Below are positions 12,965 through 25,559 of a DNA stretch of 64,000 bases, piece after piece. Each line of letters opens with the position of its first letter. Position 1 is the stretch's first letter. The DNA is taken from positions 5,376,759 to 5,440,758 of the forward strand of contig JABBOT010000080.1 of assembly GCA_016165875.1 (NCBI GenBank). The letters are read 5' to 3'. The position numbers and the translations under genes are program-made. This stretch comes from Acanthopleura granulata (lineage: Eukaryota; Mollusca; Polyplacophora; Chitonida; Chitonidae). Under the pieces are notes generated by a model. That model ran no database searches. It saw nothing but the letters and a program-made list of their open reading frames with translations, and was not told the origin of the DNA.

Positions 12965-13215
12965 CATGCCGCGTTTATACAATCAGATTTATTGGATGGT
13001 TAACCTTTCGATAATTGCTCGTCTGGTCTAGTTTGCTCATCACTTGGGACATTCGCCCAAACGCCAGCAGATTTACGATCCAATTATGTTCAAGGTTCTC
13101 TTCAATTGCTCCATTGTCTTGAGACAATGCATTCACCCTGGGACTATCTCTGATAATAAACATGATAGATCACTCCACTGACCATATCTGCCATGTAAGT
13201 ACAAATGGTATAACT
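12965..13215 (-). pseudogene. Unit 3'-end block with AATAAA (copy A)
   Basis: The reverse complement matches 26975-27230 closely (cagatatgg.cag.ggagtgatctatcatg, then tcgtaaatct, then caataaatctga). Diverged copies are at 35130-35250, 40205-40250 continued at 41226-41400, and 52600-52770. The 62-codon ORF at 12975-13163 is open only in this copy; the others are frameshifted. The block follows the terminal exon in the + copies and holds AATAAA, so a 3' untranslated region with a polyadenylation signal is more likely than coding sequence. Confidence 0.45.
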
Positions 13216-13259
13216 TTCGCAGAAAGCACATATGACCAACTATTTACATAGAGATCTGA

Positions 13260-14690
13260 CAAGTTTTAAGTTCCACAAATTGAACCTAAAGAAATTTGAA
13301 TGAGGAAGTTTCCCTTCATTGTTTTTGTACCGAAATTCGTATTTAATCTGCCATTATGCATGGGCAGCGTAGAGAATGCCTCGGAGAATAGTAACTCAGC
13401 TTTAGGCAAATACATATATGAACAAAATATCTGTCAGTAAATGTTAAGAGGTATTACAATCCAATCAAACTTTTTGCCATGTATGATTCTGCATTGCATT
13501 GCAAAAATCGATACCCCAACCGTGTTATCATTTCGGGGTGTTAAAAACAAATGATAAGTGGTCAGAAACATTTCCTGCCTTTGCACACATACAAATATGT
13601 ATGAGATGGCTGTTGCGAATACAAAACCGAGGGTATCACTTTGGGGGTTTCACGGCAATGATTTGTTTCCCGCAGATTGAAGGTACTCGCGTTTACAAAA
13701 TGAATCAAGTGGAAACATCTGTTTTAAAGTTATCCGTAGCGCATTTTTTATTTAAATTTACATAAACACACTCACACATACACACACACATAGATATATA
13801 TATTAAAATTACCTTGCTGAATTTGTTTAATTTGGCCTCCTGGGGGAGCTGAGATGTCTAAGCTGAGTACGTCACCAGGGGTAGGCTAATCAGCCAGAGC
13901 ACGGTATACAGTGCCAGGTAACATGACTAGTCTCATAACAGCGCATCTCGATCTCCTCTCCAAATGAGGACGAAGATTCCACCGACCTGAATTCCTCCAA
14001 CGGCGATATACACGATTTGGACGAAAGCTTACACATTAACCAAGACACTGAAGTCGACGAAAACCGTTTTTCAAATTATTCCACCAAATACAGAGCCATG
14101 CCAAATTCGAGTCCTGCTACGACTCCGATTTGGACTGTCGTCTGTCTCAGTGATCAGGGTAACCTAATGACAGCCCTGATGGCGGTAAATCCCATCCACG
14201 TAAAGATCGCATGATTAACATTAACTTGTAGCTGCTGTTTACTACATTTGTGTCACTAATATCTTTTTTTTGTTCATTCGAGAGAAAACTGATCCATGGA
14301 GATCGAGTCTTCCAGCCGAAAGCAGTTCGTAGTACTTAGGTCTGAAGGCCGATGCCCATACAAAGCAAATGCTGTACTGACATGTTTACAAGGGTCTAAG
14401 TTTAAACGCGGATATTAATCACTGCACTCAGTAAAATGAATTTTCAAAATCATGCTACTCAAGCAAAACAGAATATATACCTTTACCTAGATAAGTGTAC
14501 ATTAAAAGGGCACAAAAATTTGCACCTCTGTGTATGTCAAGTAGAGTCTTGATTTTTTTTATTATTTACCAGTGTTTTCGAAAACATAGTGCATGTACTT
14601 GTAGAAATTGACCTAAATGCCAAATAAATTATGCTGTATGTTTTGTAGATACTCGTTGCAATCGTCATCGGTAACTTTGCCATGTGAATC
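13260..14690. other. Anonymous sequence with a microsatellite
   Basis: No gene recognised. A CA-rich then TA-rich microsatellite lies at about 13766-13807. Short ORFs at 13499 and 14017 have no family features. Confidence 0.5.
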
Positions 14691-15290
14691 CCCGATTAAA
14701 TCAGCTGACCCGACGGGTTGGCCTGAATACTGCGATCACGGTCAAAGTGCGCCGTTCGAAAAGCGCTGTGTAGTATGGATGCCGGTCTTTCGCGCTTTCG
14801 TCCTTTCGAGTGATTATTTGGACCAGAAAGTAATGCGAAAGGACGAAACAACGAAGGAAGGAACAAAAATGCCGGGCAAAAGTACGACAGAGCGAGGCGA
14901 AAGTAAGAAATGCGAGGCAAAACAACGAGGCTTTCTCACCTCGCTCTTTTGTAAATTCGTCTTGCCTTTTCGTACTTCTGTTTCGCCCTTTTGTTCTTTC
15001 AAGTTCTGCTTTTCGTAAAAACACAAAAGAACGAAACAACGAAAGTGCGAGATTCCACCAGGTCTGGCACTTTGTCTTTTTGTCTTCCCCTTTAAATCGC
15101 TTTGCGCATGCTTACCGGAAGGCAAAAGGACGAAAGAGCGAGACCCCCTCAAAACTGGCCCTTACGGTCGGTATATGCATAGCGATATACAACCGATATG
15201 CAAAAGGACGAAATGGCGAAGTTTGGTGAAATCTCGCACTTTCGTTCTTTCGGACTTTTGTTCTCTTCGAGTTTTACTTACTTCATGTAA
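14690..15290. repeat. GACGAAA-rich block with inverted repeats
   Basis: The motif aaaggacgaaa..gcga recurs in both orientations, for example at 14839, 15127 and 15208 and as the complement at 14797 and 15239. A pair of about 40-bp inverted arms is seen at 15021-15060 and 15224-15263 (core acgaaagtgcgagatt). The overlapping ORFs of 74-133 codons on both strands result from the biased composition and are not genes. Confidence 0.7.
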
Positions 15291-18200
15291 AAAGACACCA
15301 ACCGGATTTTCATAATCTCGTGTATTTCACAAAAACTTTGCTCCAGTTTAATGCCACTTTTTGGTGTTTGTTTCAACTGTCCACTCACGCCATCCTCTGA
15401 TGTAGTGCTTCATGTCCCAAGTATACATCAACGTAGAATGTTGGCAAAAATGCACTCTCAGATTTTAAAAATATTGATATTTCTAAGTTATATGAAAGAA
15501 AAATGTTCTAAATAAGGATATGGTGACTAAAAATCAAGTGTCTTTTTCTACTTAAAGGTAAATTGAAAAAATATTGAAGATCACATTTACAACTAGCTTT
15601 CGCATTTTTTAAGCCGAATTTCGTCATTTTTATGTATTCTCCCCATTTAGGGGTACATCATTCAACCTAATTGCCTCTGGTCATTTTAAGCTGATGACTG
15701 TTACAGTAAGAATTCCCCAATCGACTGACTTTGACTGCATAAAGATAGAATAATGAATTTATCTTTACGACCGTTTGAAATAAATTAAACTGCTATGTAG
15801 GGAAGAGGAATGAACAAAACAATGCGATTTTGTGACGCCTTTTGTTAACTGGCAGTTTGGGCATATACAGCTCGAGGGATACTGTCAAAATTTTAATCTT
15901 TCCTGGTAGTTTTGAGTATTAATCCAAAGTGCCTACGGGTCAAGACAAACGTCAAGAGAAACATGACAGGGAACATCGATACCTTAAAATTGGCTATAAA
16001 TTCCACCAGGGCCTGAGAGAAACTACCCGATTTTAAACAGGTCCCTCTGATACAGTTAATTATGGAAGGTTACTGGTAGTCACTAAGTAATTAGTAACTG
16101 CAGGAAATGAAGTTTTGATAGCCCCATAATACGCAACATCACGTTGTTCGATGTTTGGCTTGGTATATGTAAAATCCACGTAGTGTATTTGATTCTGATT
16201 GGAACATAAACCCAAACACGGCCTTACAGTTAAACATTTATTAGGATGCTGATCTATAATCACAGAAATACCTACTTCTTGCTTGGTTTTATCAAACATG
16301 CTTTGTCTTGTCTTTCTGTTCAGCAGAAACCGTCCAATAAGTATCAAATCAGGTCGTTAGAAAACCGCCCAACTTTTAAACTAGCTTATTAATCCCGTGC
16401 TTCCTTGTAACAATACGAGGTACATGCAGAATGCAATGACAAAAGTCACGAAATGCCTGATCTTTTCACACGCCACATTCTAAAGCCGTCATCTCCTACT
16501 AGCCTGATTCCTCACCGCTGTGGAATTCTTTTTATAATTGTGGTCCTACTTCAGGAATACCAACAATATCACATTCATTTCACATCCGATGCTTTGTTAT
16601 TCTGCGTATGAGTAATCATTCGGCGTATTGCTTTGCTACCCTTTAAGAATCCATGGGAATAGTTTGAGCAATACCCTATCTGAGTAAACTGACAGCATTG
16701 CTGATATTACCGGTTAAGTTCTGTACATGTGCCATGTATTTGCCCAATATTATAATGTCGCACATGTAACAGCTCTGGTTTTAATCTCTGTGTTGTAGAC
16801 TTCTGTATTACCAAACACGCAGTGTAAGGCGGGTTGGTCTGTCGGACATTTGACATGGTGACGTGAATCCCTAATGTGATAACTTACAACCTTCTACAGA
16901 AAGAGTATTTCGATGGAACTATCTCCGGCTATGCTTAAAGCCTTTGTGTTTATGTTAATACTCAATATACTGTAAATTTCGATGTTTAACGTATAAAAAC
17001 TTTTATGCATCAGGTATTAAACACTTGGAGATGATAGCATTATAGTTTAGGCCTACATACATGTTTCAGACACTTACATTTAATACTTTAATTTATGTGT
17101 GTCTTTATTAAACACGCTTGTTTGAAGTTTAATCACACATTAAACGCGTTGTGCGCGGGTCATTTTATAGTGTACCATCCACACATATCGTAACGTCTGT
17201 TATCTTCCCGACATGGCTACAGGAATCGGATCTTGCTTTTTTCTTGCCCAATATCTGACACTTGTGGGCAATTTCAGCGCCATATAGCATCAGTTCTAGT
17301 ACCACGAGAAATATAAAAATGTGTTTTCTCGTCACTTTTATGGCAGACTATTTAGGATACATCTTTGGAATGACTAGAAACGTGAAAGGAAAGCTGAAAA
17401 TGTAAGGGAATTCGTGTCTTCTCAGATTTAACTACATGTGATAAACTGAACTTATAGCTATAGATCATTGTTATCAATGCTATCCATCTTATGAAAAAGG
17501 AAACAATTCAGCTGTAGTGGATGAATATGTAGAAGTGAATGACTTGCTGTATGGGCATCACGAAATTAGTGGCACTCAAATTTACTATTCCAAATTTGGT
17601 TGACACGGTTGAAATGTCTAGAAAAAGCTGATGTCATTCGGTCGTTTTGAAACTGATTTCAGCCGGGAATTTGTCAGCTGGCCTTCATTTCTGAAAAAGA
17701 AAGACTGATGCGTACATTTTTGTTAACTGGCAGTTAACATTTTTAAACTTCATGTGAAAGACAAAATAATAGCCCCAAAAATACCATGTAAAATTCTGTA
17801 TAGTATGTTGAAGTATAGCATCGCGAATAGGAAGCCAATCTGAGATGCTTCGAGGCATTAAGTTATTAGCATCTGGACTAGTTTACAAGATTAATCGTGC
17901 CTTAAGGTCGAAAATTTGGTGATGAACGTGTTTGCAAATTCTTTAACAAATTTGCGTGACATACAATAATTCTAAAGTCAGAGTGACTCACAAATCGAAA
18001 GTATCAGATTTGGTGCCTTGCTCTGTGTTCTACTGGTTATCCATTATATGCCACTTTTTGTTAAATTGTCCTCCGGATAAAAACCGTTACGGGTTCGGAA
18101 ATAATGGTGAGAAAAGTTTATGACAGATTTTAATAACGAATGGCACAGAACAGCTACGAGAACAGACCCCAGGAAAAATCGAACTAATGATTCATTGCAT

Positions 18201-18835
18201 TAAATACCTTATTTAGCACATCATTCAGGAAGCACCGAAAATCTCATGGTATTTCTTTCTTTTCTATGTCTTGATTGACTGTTTTATTTATTTATTTACT
18301 TATTTATTTATTTATTTGCACATGCTCGTGTAGCGTGCGTTGTGGAGTTTAATTTTTACTGCTTTTCCAGTATACCCAATTATTAAGTTTCCTTCCGCCA
18401 ATTCCACTTTCTAGAAAGCGATTTCCTCCCACATTTGCACGCGGGATATTAACAATCGAAATTGTCTTATGATTGGTAAGATAATTGATACATTAGTGTC
18501 GGGCGCTTTCAAAAGATAGTGTACACAACCTGGCATTGCTATTGACCTCTTCATGGGGTTATTTACAGTCTATCGAGTGAAAAGAATCGTTAACGATAGG
18601 ACGACTGAAAGCTAACAGTGTCTTCAGGGATGGCGGATTTGACTATTCAACAAACAAAACCTTGGCTGAAAAACTCACAGTATATGACGCCTTTAGTAAA
18701 ACAGGCGATGCTGTGGTTTTAAAATTAACATATACCGCATTAATAGTAAGGCAAATAGTGTAAACAAATATTTTCATGCAGAAGGACAGGTTAGAGTTCT
18801 ATCGCAGTATAAGGACTCAAAACCTATTCTCTCTG
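15290..18835. other. Anonymous sequence, no gene seen
   Basis: 15520-15655 is a diverged direct relative of 47290-47425. About 17395-17470 weakly resembles 6610-6700 and 11150-11240, possibly another unit remnant. A ttta-type simple repeat sits at 18283-18318. The 95-codon ORF at 16060-16347 (-) has no features I recognise. Confidence 0.5.
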
Positions 18836-18995
18836 ACCGGCTTCCTCTCTGGTCGTACGAGGTGAGAGCTTCCAACAATCACAGGATATTCGTTAGTTTT
18901 ACAAGGTTACTTTCCACATTAATTCTGACCGCGACTGTATAGGTGCAATATTCCAGAGTAATATGTAAAACACCAATGAAATAAAAAAATAAACA
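18836..18995 (+). mobile_element. SINE1, strongly diverged fragment
   Basis: Shows the body and 3' end (ggcttcctctctggtcgtac, then gtaaaacaccaatgaaataa) with many substitutions. The tRNA head is not recognisable. Confidence 0.7.
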
Positions 18996-19184
18996 AGAAA
19001 ATCTCCTGGCTGTGGAAACGTTGCTCGCACAACCCAGTTTGTCTCACGTGACGGAAGAGCGCAAGGGTGTTTTTATGCCTGCGGAATAATAGCAGCGTTA
19101 CTCAATATGTTTGCCATATAACGGTTTAAACTCGGGTGAGGGGAGGGCATATGAAGGGTTGGTTACATTATTAGCGACTGGTTT

Positions 19185-19477
19185 TAATTATTTTACAGGT
19201 GGGCCGTGGCTCAGTTGGTTAGCTTGCTAGCGCAGAGCAATGACCCAGAAAACCTCGCACCAACGCGGTTGCTGTGAGTTCAAGTCCAGCTCATGCTGCT
19301 TGCTCTCCGGGCGTACGTGGGATAGTCTGCCAGCAACCTGCAGATGGTCGTGAGTTTCCGCCGGGCTCTGCCCAGTTTACTCCCACAATAAATGCTGACC
19401 GCCGTCGTATAAGTGAAATATTCATGAGTACGGCGTAAAACACCAATCAATAAATGAATAAATAAATAATTATTTTA
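19185..19477 (+). mobile_element. SINE1, full length with target-site duplication
   Basis: Complete element: A-box-like tggctcagttggtta, B-box-like gagttcaagtcc, body, gagtacggcgtaaaacacca and an A-rich tail. Flanked by an 11-bp duplication TAATTATTTTA at 19185-19195 and 19467-19477. Confidence 0.95.
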
Positions 19478-19934
19478 GAATTGAACCTAGGCGTCTAAAC
19501 CTACATTTGTATACCACCAATGGACCAAAATGGGCTTTCTGGTTCAATAATCGAAACTACTAAAAATCGAAACTAATCAATCAGAAATACGACATTAGTC
19601 CACATGTGCCCCTTTACAGCTGAAGTGTTTGTGGATACATTTTATTTATACGTTAACAGCATTTTATATACGCACAGTGTTTGCATGATTGTGGCAAATG
19701 CAAGAATTGAAAGAAACCGTACGCATTCTGACCATTTTGAAGAGAAATGTAAAGGTATAGATTACCATTAACCTGTTTTCGTAGATCTTGTGTAATAGAC
19801 ATTCGTGTCGCCTGAGCTGGTACACAATCGCGAGAAACATACTCTTACGAAGACCTATTTATAAACAGCTAGTAATAAGGCAAAATCTATCTTGCGCCTA
19901 ATCCATCTTGGGGTTCCAACCTTCTAATGCATTC

Positions 19935-20179
19935 GTACTGTCCTCCGCACAAATAGAAAATGTCGTTCGCTACTCTCAATAGTGTTGTTACCTGCTAAAT
20001 GGTTATCTTCAAAGGTGTTAATGTAAATGTTTATTTTTGCATACTGAACATAAGATAGACTGCATTTTATCTCCCCGCTGAGGTTTGACGCTGACACCAG
20101 TAAATGATCTGGTTTCTTTCAAAAACAGAATCACTTCGACATTAATCAAGTTTTATTACAGCCATAAAGGATCTCACTT
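19935..20179 (-). repeat. 245-bp segment, left arm of a near-identical inverted pair
   Basis: The reverse complement equals 21506-21750 with four substitutions and no gaps over 245 bp. Its right flank (20180-20330) also aligns with 31475-31600, so this copy sits in a longer old repeat. It is therefore probably the source of the copy at 21.5 kb. Confidence 0.9.
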
Positions 20180-20734
20180 CACAAAAAATTTAAATTACGG
20201 TCACTAATTTGTATCATTGCATGCTTTGAAGACTTTTTCTTTCGTTAACAACCAAAATAAATATGAAATAAATTACATTATGTGTCAAGGCATTGTATGA
20301 ATAAAATGGTTGCAATGCAACGGTACGAGCTATTAATGTCAAAGGAAATAACCGATTTATATAACAACCTGCCTTGTTAGCTGGTCATCGACTGATTGGG
20401 TGTCATTGTGTAGCACAAATTACGACAAAATCAGTCTATAAACACAATTTCACACCGTTGTTGCATATGTACTGTCAGTATGCCTTGTTCTCTTGTTTCC
20501 TTACCTCTGAGCTTGATAAATTACTGTATGGTTTGGTGCATTTTGACAACTTGACTATGCACTACGATGAAAGGATTCCAAAGTTGATTACGAAAATTAC
20601 GCATTAAAACACGAATCAATACACTTACACGACGTAATACATGCACTACCTGTGACAAGATCAAAAGAATATAAAATATCACTAAAGTGTTTCTGTGGCA
20701 CCGTTTTGGAAACAATGCATTTTTATGTACGTTC

Positions 20735-20850
20735 TGTAAACTGGTCGTGGGTTTCCTCTGGGCTTCGTCCGGCTTCCTCCCATCACAATGCTGGGTGCCG
20801 TCGTATAAGTGAAATATTTGAAGTAAAACGCCAATCAAGTACATAAATAT
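20735..20850 (+). mobile_element. SINE1 3' fragment
   Basis: Contains tggtcgtgggtttcctctgg, cacaatgctgg.tgccgtcgta and a degenerate 3' end caccaatcaa-like. The head is missing. Confidence 0.85.
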
Positions 20851-21374
20851 GGCATAACCATGCACTGAACTGTTTCCTAAGGGGCATGCTATATTACACT
20901 TGAGATTTTAAAGTGTGAACCAGATCTATAATACCTTGATAGTTGCCAATCAAATAATATTAATCATTTTGTACAAAAGACTAACTCTTTTACCAAAGGA
21001 ATCAGAAATTCGATTTTATTCTCGTCCCTTATGCCTTGGTCGACACAAGCACACGAAAACTCAGCTTTATCCATTTTCAAGAATTGGGATGTTTTAGACT
21101 CATGTGGAGTCGCATACCCTAGCTCAGTATGGGTAAGCTTTCAAGTAGCGACCAGACACATCCCAATCAAACCGCCATAAAGGCCATGGGTTGCTATAAC
21201 TAGTCCTACTCAACACTGTAAACACCCACAGGAATTATTCCATTCTTCCGAATCTCGTCATATTACAGAAAATGTTCTAAAAAGTTGGTGTTATCCATAC
21301 AAAACAATAAATTTGTCAATAAATAAATAATACCCTTATACAAATTGTAACCCAGTGACGGAAAAAACTGATTT

Positions 21375-21858
21375 TAAGTGAGTGGGTGATCGCTTGAGGT
21401 TTAACGTCGTACTTTACAAATTTTTCAGTAATCTCACGGCGAGGGGTGTTTCTGGTGTCTGTATATAGTGTTTCTTTCTTTTGGCAGGACGAGTCCATGC
21501 CGACAAAGTGAGATCCTTTATGGCTGTAATAAAACTTGATTAATGTCGAAGTGATTCTGTTTTTGAAAGAAACCAGATCATTTACTGGTGTCAGCGTCAA
21601 ACCTCAGCGGGGAGATGAAATGCAGTCTATCTTATGTTCAGTATGCAAAAATAAACATTTACATTAACACCTTTGAAGATAACCATTTAGCAGGTAACAA
21701 CACTATTAAGAGTAGCGAACGACATTTTATATTTGTGAGGAGGACAGTACTGGAACATCATGCTGAAGACATGACACCCAACCCAGTCACATTATACAGA
21801 CACCGGGCCGACCAGTCCTGTTCCATTGCTATAACTTCTCAATGCTGAGTGCCAAGCG
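21375..21858 (-). mobile_element. SINE2 interrupted by a 245-bp insertion
   Basis: The SINE2 complement begins gaggtttaacgtcgtacttt, runs to ccatgccgacaaa, is interrupted by 21506-21750, and resumes tggaacatcatgctgaagac to the end of the family body (gctgagtgccaagcgagga). About 10 bases of SINE sequence are missing at the junction compared with 28683-28973. Confidence 0.85.
21506..21750 (+). repeat. 245-bp segment, right arm, inserted inside SINE2
   Basis: Inverted, near-identical copy of 19935-20179 (241 of 245 positions equal). It has no terminal repeats, A-tail or target duplication, so it does not look like an ordinary transposon. The 86-codon ORF here spans SINE and insert and is not a gene. 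Confidence 0.9.
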
Positions 21859-21866
21859 AGGAATTT

Positions 21867-21894
21867 TGATTGATTGGTTGGTTGGTTGGTTGGT

Positions 21895-21929
<35 letters not shown>

Positions 21930-22168
21930 TTTGATTGCGGTTTTACGCCGTACTCAAGAGTATTTCACTTATACGACGGCGACCAGCATTGTGGTTGGAG
22001 AAAACCCTGCAGAGCCCTGGGGAAACCCACTACCTTCCCCAGATTTCTGGCGGACCATCCCACTTACGGCCGGAGAGAAAGTCAGCATGAGCTGGGCTTG
22101 AACTCACAGCGACCGCATTTGTGGGATGCTACTATGTCATTGCGCTGCGCTAGCCACGGAGGCCCAGG
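21867..22168 (-). mobile_element. SINE1, near full length
   Basis: Runs from the (ttta)n tail complement through ttttacgccgtactcaagag to the tRNA-like head complement (gctagccacggaggccc). ATTTTGAT flanks both ends as a possible short target duplication. The 146-codon ORF overlapping it translates the SINE and is not a gene. Confidence 0.9.
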
Positions 22169-23230
22169 AACTGATTTTGATAACGGTAAGCAAAAGGTAA
22201 CATTTTCAAATATAAACCCACATGATAAATATCTACATCAGCATAATGGTATAAAGTCTTTTAACAATCAACAAAGGAAGAAAAATAAAAAATTATGTAA
22301 ATCACGCTAAACACACCAAGCGCCAGACACTGCACTCCTAGAGTTTTGTGCGCGTTTTACATCGGGAAGGATTACCCTTCATAATTACCTACATAATCAC
22401 AGGGTAACTTGTTGAAGATCGCATAGTTCCGCTCAGAGCCCGCCTGTTATCTGACCCTATACGGCCTAACCGATGCTCCTTGTCAAGTTTCTGCGGTTAA
22501 GGGCATTTCTTGACCGTGTGCCTATTCAATTAATGAGCCATTATGTGAGTTAGAAGATGCTGAGAGCAACTGTACAGGGAAAACATTCCGGGAAATTGGA
22601 GGGAAGAGCTACAGAGGAAATAAAGGAAACTGTACATGAGACGTGATCCACCCTGGAGACAGGACGTGCCTGAGGCATGTTAATGTTCAAAACCGCAGTA
22701 TTTTTCTCTAACCACCTTTCTCACACAGATGATTCTGTTTAAATAAAGCAGGGACGTTCAGAGGTGGACATTGTTGGGAGGTAGGCGTAGCAAGCTGACA
22801 GTCATAGATTGTTCAGAATTTAATGCTGAAATCTTGGGCAGTATCTAGTTGAGGTTAGTGTTGTCTTTGGATTTCAGCTGATTTGAAATACCAAATCAGA
22901 ATAAAACCTGTTCCCCCCCCATTTTAGTGTTATCAGAGAACTCTTTGAAAATGATCTATATGTATATTCTTCGACGTTGTATCCAAAATGGATTGGCCAC
23001 TTTGGACGTCATATTTTGGAGGACAATTTGCATGAGTGACACAGTTCTGCATTCGATGAATGCAGCTGCATATGCCGCCCGTCAGTGTTGTGTTTATACC
23101 GGGGTTTCCATATTGAGTAAAGTTCTTCAATGAGTTAACCTAAGATCGGTGATATATTTCCTTCACAAATAAAACTGATTCCTATCGCATATAGATGGAA
23201 ATTCATGGGACTCTGAAGCAACAGTTATAC

Positions 23231-23576
23231 ACTAAAAAAACTATCCCCTAATATACTAAGGAAATTTTTAAGGAACATACCTGAAAATAGCACCAGCGGA
23301 ATAATCTTTAAAATTTAAGGTATAGCTTCATAGAGGAATTATTTCTTAGTTACATTTCACGAAGTTATTCCTTAAACCGTTAAGGAGTCATTTTTTAAAC
23401 CTTTAAGGAATCTTCAGGAAAAGACAAGGAATGATTCAAGAAACACTTAAGGAATAATTCCTTAGTTAAGCTGTCTAGTTCAAGAAAAAAATCATTTTTG
23501 AGGAATAATTTCATAAGCATGAAATCCTACTTTAAGGAATAAATCCTTTTAAATATGAAAACAGTCCTTTAGTGTG
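23231..23576. mobile_element. Candidate MITE rich in aaggaataattcctt
   Basis: Ends ACACTAAA at the left and TTTAGTGT at the right form a short terminal inverted repeat. Inside, ttaaggaat and attccttaa recur many times in both orientations. A second piece with the same motifs ends near 24990. I could not find a target duplication, so the class is open. Confidence 0.5.
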
Positions 23577-24864
23577 GAGAAATAAGTCAGTCCTTCCAGA
23601 TTATAGAATCTAATCTGTAAGATGTCTGGGTTTGAAATATCAACATTTAAATCTCAGTATTTTGATGATTTGTCGAATATAAAATAGTAAATGAGTACAT
23701 TGACATTGTGCATTTAAAGATAGAAGATTTCGTTAAATCCATAATTTAGTTTGAAACTAATCCTAATTGGATTCAGTTCATATGTACCATACTTGTTTTA
23801 AGAAGCACAAGTTAGAGTTGGGACAGGACCACACGAATAGGCCCACAGCTAGATATTGAATACCGGTATAAGCCTACATAATAGACCTACACTGCACAAG
23901 ACAGTTTTATTTTGGTTTTAAATTAAACTGTTTTACCTATTTCCGTTTTCCGATTGGATGCACGCATTTCTGATTGGCACAAATTATAGCCCATCCAGTT
24001 GACTGAAAACAGAGATGAAAGAAAACATACAGGGACCTAACTGTACAACACTGTACTCGAAATGAAAATCTCTGCCAAAAGCTTTCAAAATTTAGCGCTA
24101 GTCCAGAGAGTAAAACACAATTCATGATAATTTATACGTTGAGGTGAAATCAGAGATGTTATACAGTATAGACCTATTATAAGGCTACCGAAACTGATGA
24201 GAAATGAAAACTGGTCACTAAGTGACTCATGTTGACATCTCCAAGTTAAAGAAATCGAAAACTCGCTTGTTACCGTTCATTGTATACAATGGCAGGCTCT
24301 GCCCAATATGCATAGATAATCCATAATTTTCATGCTAAGACGAACAGTGCTCCTTCTAGGTTCTGCTTTCGCACAACGTGGATTGAGTGAAAATTTAGAT
24401 CTAGTTCTATACCGGTATAAATTTCAAGGCGATAATCATTCACGTTGGCGACTCTATTATGACGAAGAAAACATATAGGCTTTTTAAAACTGAAATCTTA
24501 CTCAAGAAAACGACCAGAAATGGCGGTTGGAAATGTTCTCCGTGTTCATTTTCACACAAAGCGTTATAATAACTCTTGGGATAGGCCGTGCAGTAATTCA
24601 ATCGTTTGAACAGGTGGACCAATTTTCCCCTGGAAACCTTATGTTAATCAAACATGTTAACTGAAGTGCGGCGGCGTCACATTTAGATCAATATTGCCAA
24701 ATTAACTTTAACACATATGGAACAATGGCGGCAACCGAACACACATCTTTAACACTAAAATTACAATATTTCAGATTTTTATAAGGGTTTCTGAGGCTGT
24801 TGAAAGAAGGCTTAATATAACTTTTAACAATAAAGTTAATTTACAGGCCTACTTACCGGCCCAC

Positions 24865-24992
24865 TTATCGTTAAAGGTTAATTCCTTTAATTTTTAGATA
24901 TAATCCTTTCGATGCTAAGGAATATTCTCTAAAATTTGCGTTAAGAATTTTTTCCTTATAATTTTTAAGGAACACTTTATTCGGTGTACGAA
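24865..24992. mobile_element. Second aaggaat-rich element fragment
   Basis: Repeats the attccttt, ctaaggaatatt and ttttaaggaacac pattern of 23231-23576, with a degraded right end (tattcggtgta). Confidence 0.4.
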
Positions 24993-25063
24993 GTGAAAGA
25001 ATTGGGGTACTCATATTGGACATCAACAAGTGTTTATATCGATTCCCTCCTTCCATATAAACC

Positions 25064-25428
25064 GCCTCTGTGGTCTAGTGGTTAGAGCGTCTGCCTCGAG
25101 GCCGGGAGATCCAGGCTTAAGGGTTGAGTCACACCAAAGACTTTAAAAATGGTACTTGTTGCTGCCTCGCTTGGCGCTCAGCATTGAGAAGTTAGAGCGA
25201 GGAAACAGGACTGTTCAGCCCAGTGTCAGTATAATGTGACTGGGTGGGGTGTCAAATCTGGTGTCTTTCGGCATGATGTTCCAGTGGTGGCAGCACTTTG
25301 GCAGCATGGACTCGCCCTGCCACAAGAAAACACACTATAAGTACACACCAGAAGGACTCCTCGTCGTCATATGACTGAAACCCTGTTAAGTACGACGTTA
25401 AACCCCAAGCACTCACTCTCACACTCAC
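25064..25428 (+). mobile_element. SINE2, complete with tRNA-like head
   Basis: The head has an A box (tggtctagtggttagagcg) and a degenerate B box (gggttgagtc). Then come the SINE2 body (ctttaaaaatggtacttgtt, gcgctcagcattgag, tgatgttcc) and the conserved 3' part (catatgactgaaac, tacgacgttaaacc), ending in an actcac tail. This is the reference copy for the family in the window. No convincing target duplication. Confidence 0.9.
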
Positions 25429-25559
25429 TGTTTTTTAATGAGGTAAGTGTAACAGGCAGGGGGAACAAATAAAAAAAGTATGCATTAATAAATTATCTTT
25501 TCAGTCTTTCGTGATTAAATTGGTAAAAGGAGAGTCTTCAGTATAATAACCCATTTTGC

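Larger units (their letters stand above)
8130..13260 (-). repeat. Inverted copy A of the ~5-kb segmental unit
   Basis: Read on the - strand it holds, in order: the AATAAA-bearing block (13215 down to 12965, matching 26975-27230), exon W (12308-12109, matching 42.4 and 54.4 kb), the blocks shared with copy B, and the block at about 8.2-8.56 kb matching 1.9-2.33 kb and the reverse complement of 48.9 and 55.9 kb. This order matches the + copies and shows that the unit itself is inverted. Borders are approximate. Confidence 0.75.

Noticed and set aside
14617..15152. Four overlapping ORFs of 74-133 codons
   Set aside because: All come from the GACGAAA-rich repeat block, on both strands, with biased composition.
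21588..22310. ORFs of 86, 146 and 75 codons
   Set aside because: They translate SINE1, SINE2 and the 245-bp insert.
25064..25135. tRNA gene at the SINE2 head (and similar SINE1 heads)
   Set aside because: A and B boxes are present, but the B box is degenerate, there is no paired acceptor stem, and the SINE body follows directly.
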